This document shows, in pieces, positions 59,539-64,000 of a stretch of 64,000 nucleotides of DNA. Position 1 is the first letter of the stretch. The number at the start of each line of letters is the position of its first letter. The stretch lies in NCBI GenBank assembly GCA_025667525.1, contig CM046882.1:502456792-502520791 (forward strand), given 5' to 3'. This stretch comes from Glebionis coronaria. Lineage: Eukaryota; Streptophyta; Magnoliopsida; Asterales; Asteraceae. Position numbers and translations under genes: made by a program. The notes under the pieces were generated by a model. The model ran no database searches and was not told the origin of the DNA. It was given only the letters and a program-made list of their open reading frames with translations.

Positions 59539-59809
59539 TGTTGGAAACTCACTTTATGTGACGACATTTAAGAATTCCCGTTAGTATCATAGTCACGCAC
59601 AGTCAGTCTAGACTAGGCCCTTTGTAAAGTGCGTGACTATATATACCCCTCCTTAGCTTCCAAGGAGGGGTGTTGATTGTATTTTTGTTCATTCAAGGAA
59701 CACACACATTTCACATTCAACCTCTCTTTCTCTCTCTCTAAGCCATCAATGGCTTCCACCACCACTTACCACCACATTAGACCACCGGATCACATTTAGC
59801 TTTTCTACA
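59539..59809 (+). repeat. 3' LTR of non-coding element copy B
   Basis: 271 bp, reads identical to 55963-56233. Confidence 0.95.
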
Positions 59810-59813
59810 ACTA

Positions 59814-59903
59814 CCTTGGCAAACCACAAGGCCACTACCTTGTCAAACCACAAGGCCACTACCTTGTCAAACCACAAGGCCACTACCTTGTCAAACCACA
59901 AGA
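59814..59903. repeat. 24-bp tandem repeat, ~3.7 units
   Basis: The unit is ccttg(g/t)caaaccacaagg plus ccacta. A partial relative (ccttgccaaac ... ccaaggccactac) lies on the other side of the insertion at 55899-55962, so copy B landed within the array. Confidence 0.88.
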
Positions 59904-61854
59904 ACTGAGACGGTACGTGTCCCCCGATCCAAATCATAAACACATTCAAGAATCACATAGCAGTTAATCACATAAGTGCACACACAAGTCCATTACCAAT
60001 CATAAAACATTCACAGCATAAGTTATAAAACCAAACAGTGTCTCTTCCATCCCATCTGAAAGTCAAAATCATTAAAAGACATGGGAATATGAAACTCACC
60101 TGATAGCTTCTTCACAAGTCCTCGCACTAGCAACAAGCTAACAAACCAAAAACACGAAATCAATACACGAACCAATCACTAAGATGGCTCATCAACCTAT
60201 GATGGAAATCTAGCCTATTCCCACATATTTACCTCATTAATAAGCTCTAATTACCCCATTACCCTTCCTTAACAAGTCCTTAACTTGGTTAAGTTTAATA
60301 ACTAACCCGTTCATATTTTACCCAAAACAGTCCCAGTTTTTAGGTCTCAAAACATTAGGTCAAACGCCCACTTAAACCTACCCATGGTTTCTGTAAAAGG
60401 AATATTCACACCCTTACATATGTTGGCTAACACCTCCCACTTGACCTAACCTTAAAGCTACTGTTAAGGCCCCGATATATATATATCTACTTTCTTCATT
60501 CCAGATTTCCTGATTTTAAACGTACTAAAAGTTTGTTACCATTAAGGGGTCTTACTCTAAACCACCACCTTAGACCAAGTTCAGATATTAACTACAATAT
60601 ATAAACCATCTCTCACGTCCGTGAGAAGATCCCAATGCAACCCTAAGTGCCCCAAACAACCCAAAACTTAAAAAGAAAACAGGCTGAATTCAAAACTGCT
60701 TTGACCTTCGACTGTTGTAACCTGCTTTTGACCCACTTCCCGACTTCCAATTTAGTTCTCGTTTCTTGATTTAGAAAGCCAACTCAATTACCTATCTAGG
60801 GTTAGTTTGATCGCATCTTGAATGTTCCTAGAACTCTAGATATGATCAAAACAATTGACACAAAATCTGCCCAGTTTTTAAAAACGGGTTTAACAAAATC
60901 AACCTCATTAATTAACCCTAATCCCTCTAATTACAAGCCCTAATTTATATGATCATCATATTATGATTATCACATCATTAATTTACTGATTTTATATGAA
61001 CCCTAACCCTAATTCCATCATAAGAATGATTATAAAAACATAAAAACAATTAAATTAAAAAGGGTTATGAAGGTTTTACCTTTGAATTAATAGAAGATGA
61101 AGAAAACCTAATTTTTGAAGAACCCTAATTGGCCACCATTGATGAATTTCGGCTAGAAGATGTTATGGAGGTTAAAAACCTGATTATTATAGTTATGAGT
61201 TGGGTTTGGTTAAGTCCTAAAGGCCCCCTAATCCCATTACAAGTCCATTGGGCCTGTTTTGGGCTTTTCCCTTCTTTCTTTCTTCTTTGGTGCGTCTAAA
61301 CCGACCCAAACACCCCTAAATTCGTTTTTTATTTGTTTTTATTATTAATATATGTATTAATAATATTACCTTAATTTACCTTAATTTATTTCAGCTCCTA
61401 AAGCTCCCAAAACCTCAAAACCGTAAAACTAGTCAAATTTACGCGTTTTACCGTAAAAGACGTAAAATATACACTTTTAAAAAAATCTCAAATTTTGAAA
61501 TAAACTTTATAACTAAGTCCTAAATGACTTAAAACCATCCCGAAAAATATTCATATGACTAATTACCTCATCCGCGACCTCTAAATGCTAAACCGTAAAT
61601 CGTAAAAATACGATTTTCTATAATACATATACGTATACGTAAACACTAAAATATCACTATTTCATTTCATAGTCACCACTTGTGAACTCATGAACATGAA
61701 ATCATCACACATCGTTTCATTCACAAGGTACCCCGTACCGGAAACGATATCCAAACCACAATCTATACACACCAATAAGCACATAAACACGTAAAGACAC
61801 GCAACTAGCACAAAATAAAACTAAGTGACGAACCTCAAAACCAGGGTTGTCACA

Positions 61855-61871
61855 TTACTCCCTCCTAATAG
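61855..61871 (-). other. Polypurine tract of the minus-strand Gypsy element
   Basis: On the minus strand CTATTAGGAGGGAGTAA abuts the LTR start TGTGACAACCC. Confidence 0.75.
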
Positions 61872-62179
61872 AAATCTCGTCCCGAGATTTACTCCTTAGG
61901 ATCAAACACACAGACAACAAATCACACGAGGATACTTGTTCTAAAAGAACTCCTCTCATTTCCACGTGAACTTTAGTTCAAGTTTCAAAATACCACATAT
62001 ACAAACAGAAAATAATTAAACCCATTGCCAAACTCTTGACCTCACAGTCAATAAATCTCGCAAATAACTCTTCGATAAAACAAAGACTCTTATTAGCACA
62101 AAACCCGAATAACCGGTCATGCAAATATGCATCCTCAAACAACATTTACCAACCCCAATACATGAAATGTATCATGTAT

Positions 62180-62430
62180 ACAACTCATTTCCCCCAGGTA
62201 ATTCTATGCTCATAAGCTAATGGTCTGATCTTCCCAAAGATCATAAATGGACCTACAAAACTCTACATCAACACTTACATCTTTCCAAATCATACCACCC
62301 GTTACTATGGGTGAAACTCCATACATAACTTTGTCACTAAATCTAGTGGTTTCCTCCTTTTTCTACATATGATTATCCAAGCCACGCAACTTACAGGTTG
62401 GCGCGTTCTCCGCTTTAGACAACTCAACTC
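62180..62430 (-). pseudogene. Decayed Gypsy integrase C-terminal region
   Basis: A minus-strand frame with stops reads KKEETTRFSDKVMYGVSP, later GMIWKDVSVDVEFCRSIYDL. This lines up with the KPLEFxVGDxVMLKVSPWKG ... GKLxPRYxGPF region of chromovirus integrases (compare 34595-34740 here). Only weak residual similarity remains. Confidence 0.55.
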
Positions 62431-62549
62431 GTGCAACCTACACCCTTCATACAAATCACCCTAATACGTCATCCTTATTGTTCCAGTTCGCCTCTGCTTC
62501 ACTTTATTCTTCTTATTACATGTCTCATCAACCATACTTGCCGTTCCCA

Positions 62550-63200
62550 TATGGTACTTGGCCTTGCAATTTTCTTTCATCAATTAACTCCACCCATCAC
62601 CTTTGCCAAATGTTCAATCAAGATGATTTAATATGTGTTGGATACGTTCATGATCCGTATAGATCATTCTCCACGTCTCGTACACCAAATGCCTCTAGCA
62701 TTCTAGGCAGATATAACAGTCCAGCTCCACTAACTAAGTCTATCCAGTTCTTCCAAATCTTCAGTTCCTGCAACGTATAAGCGATCGCCTTTCTTTGTCG
62801 TCCTCGTACGCGTCCAAATCCTTGCTCCACGTATCGTCATGCTTCGCGAATTCATCCGGTCCTTCCGATAATGCCAAGATCGGCTCATTATCCAATCCAC
62901 CTCTTCAGCCTCCAAAACGCTTCCTCATCCTTCTTCACTTCGCCCCTTGCTGGTTCCATGATACGCCATCATCTCTAACTACTCATCATGGTAAACTTAA
63001 TACTAAAAACTCACACTCGAAAATCTCACGTATAACTCCACTCCAAAACCAACACATAATTCGCCTCACTCTACTTCTCAGATTTGAGTAGTTCAAGATG
63101 TCGTCGACGCTCCTGATGACAACTCGTTTATACACGTTCATGCACACTTGGTTCATTGACACCATGAAAACCACTAGTGCTTTGGTGAAGCCAAATACAT
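62550..63200 (-). pseudogene. Decayed Gypsy RT and RNase H
   Basis: The RT part near 63060-63200 reads FGFTKALVVFMVSMNQVC and VVIRSVDDILNYSN. This is a recognisable version of the [13 protein letters not shown]...[10 protein letters not shown] palm with the VDD box kept. The RNase H part (about 62640-62885) reads EPILALSEGPDEF and WRMIYTDHERIQHILNH, the latter matching the YTDHKSLQ.IL motif. Stops interrupt between. The order and strand agree with the adjacent 3' LTR. Confidence 0.65.
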
Positions 63201-64000
63201 AAACGTAAACCCAAAGCGTTCATACAACATCCTTAGCAGTTTCAACTATGTCCTCCTTGCACCCTCTTTTAGCGGCAATACGAATAAATTCCTACCTCGT
63301 TCTACTTGCAAAATTCTACACGCATCTTAAAAGACCGGTACTTCCTCTCATCAGACCACTCAACCTCTTTCCACATCCAATCTGCTACTAAGCAACTCAA
63401 CTTTTATCCGGCATTCCTTGCAATCTCTAACAGCTCTTGTTTTGAAATCACTCCATCAACGATTTGCCTTAGAAGGGCACTAACTACAACTCCTCTCACT
63501 TCTCCTACTTGCTCCATTTATGGTTCTACCTCACAGTAATAGGCAAACCTACTAAATTTCAGGAAATTTTCGGAAAACTTACATGCCCTACGAACAATCA
63601 TAAATACTTTTGAAGTATTACTTCCCCTTCCAACACTCTATATGGCGCGTTACTTGTGCTAATATCCCACAAATCTCTATTCATCTCCTTGGTACTCCTA
63701 AGAGACCTCATGACCACACTAGTTCGTCTACGAACTTCTTTCCTCCCCACTAAGGGTATTCCGACCGTTCTCTCATGGTCACCTACTTAAGCGTGTAGGC
63801 GCGACCAAGTCTTTCATACGACTACCTCAACGCTCCCGAACAATACGAAACCAAAACTACATCCTGAATCCATCAGATACGATCAATGAATCAAACCAAC
63901 GGATAACTAACGACATTTCACGTGCACCAATTAAAACAAGTCAAAAACCCCGAGACTCAAAAGAAAACTCAAACCCAGAACATGTATCAATTCAAAATGA
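63201..64000. other. Unrecognised sequence, presumably older RT/protease part of the same Gypsy element
   Basis: By position this should be the RT fingers and protease of the minus-strand Gypsy element, but I could not align it with confidence. No independent gene is seen. Confidence 0.35.

Larger units (their letters stand above)
55963..59809 (+). mobile_element. Non-coding LTR element, copy B (plus strand), very recent
   Basis: This 3847-bp element is flanked by TSD actac (55958-55962, 59810-59814). The two 271-bp LTRs read as identical by eye, so the insertion is recent. It has a perfect iMet PBS and PPT but no capsid, protease, integrase, RT or RNase H. The leader carries cgatgg repeats (56676-56942) and palindromes (57031-57080). 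The 3' half has many gggggaag tracts (e.g. near 58772, 59160, 59210, 59270, 59320). It must be mobilised by another element's enzymes. Confidence 0.92.
55366..61854 (-). repeat. 3' LTR of the minus-strand Gypsy element, split by a nested element
   Basis: On plus it begins TGTCACACCCC and ends GGGTTGTCACA. It is about 2637 bp without the insertion. It holds a 24-bp tandem repeat interrupted by the insertion. No gene is seen in 59905-61854. Confidence 0.8.
55366..64000 (-). mobile_element. Strongly decayed Gypsy (chromovirus-like) element on the minus strand
   Basis: The 3' LTR spans 55366-61854 (with a nested insertion) and a PPT abuts it at 61855-61871. Decayed integrase C-terminus, RNase H and RT follow at increasing coordinates, in the correct Gypsy order for the minus strand. 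The rest of the element continues past the right edge. Numerous stops indicate it is old, yet it inserted after the Athila element. Confidence 0.82.

Noticed and set aside
59746..59949. Minus-strand ORF with repeated FDKVVALW
   Set aside because: It is the translation of the 24-bp tandem array and the end of an LTR.
1..64000. A CRISPR array or bacterial-type system
   Set aside because: The sequence is plant-like with nested retroelements. The short repeats are degenerate leader or tandem repeats without regular spacers.
1..64000. An intact single-copy host gene
   Set aside because: Every long frame belongs to a retroelement. No exon-intron structure with a recognisable cellular protein was found apart from the weak fragment at 45560-45885.

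Overview
This window looks like repeat-rich intergenic DNA from a plant nuclear genome. It is AT-rich and packed with nested LTR retrotransposons of the Ty1/Copia and Ty3/Gypsy types. Primer-binding sites match plant initiator tRNA-Met and tRNA-Asp, and 5-bp target-site duplications (TSDs) are intact at several insertions. I found no complete host gene. The Copia and Athila protein families resemble those I recall as abundant in Asteraceae (Anthemideae such as Tanacetum). That attribution is from memory and was not searched.

Layout. (1) 1-2137: 3' part of a long Athila-type LTR, probably solo, inserted in a minus-strand Copia element. (2) 2138-18206: that minus-strand Copia element, with gag-pol pseudogenes, leader repeats and a 320-bp 5' LTR. 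It is split at 2881-10244 by a complete LTR element (TSD aatta) that encodes only a coiled-coil, Gag-spacer-like protein. (3) 18207-45150: a plus-strand Copia element of the same lineage, truncated on the left by the minus-strand element. It has a decayed gag-pol, an extra ORF after pol and a 311-bp 3' LTR. Its RNase H is split by (4), a Gypsy chromovirus (Tekay/Del-like) at 21826-38168 with 3.07-kb LTRs and TSD tgttg. The 5' LTR of (4) is itself split by (5), a non-coding minus-strand LTR element at 24652-28716 (TSD taggt). (6) 45151-47431: a small gene-fragment-like stretch followed by LTR-like DNA. (7) About 47432-55365: an Athila Gypsy element (long LTR, tRNA-Asp site, gag, protease, partial RT). 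It is cut off by (8), a minus-strand, heavily decayed Gypsy element at 55366-64000. The 3' LTR of (8) holds (9), a very young second copy of the non-coding family at 55963-59809, with LTRs that read as identical and TSD actac.

How the parts relate. The autonomous Copia lineage is represented by two broken copies. Both keep gag and pol in overlapping frames, with pol in -1 and no ATG ahead of the protease motif. The coiled-coil element at 2881-10244 shares its 3' non-coding blocks with the plus-strand Copia but lacks capsid, protease, integrase, RT and RNase H, so it looks like an internally deleted element that would depend on others. All Copia-like LTRs here, coding or not, carry a perfect hairpin directly against the TATA box. 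The stem sequence differs between families while pairing is kept. All four Copia-like leaders that are visible contain short degenerate tandem repeats. These shared non-coding architectures are the most interesting signal in the window.
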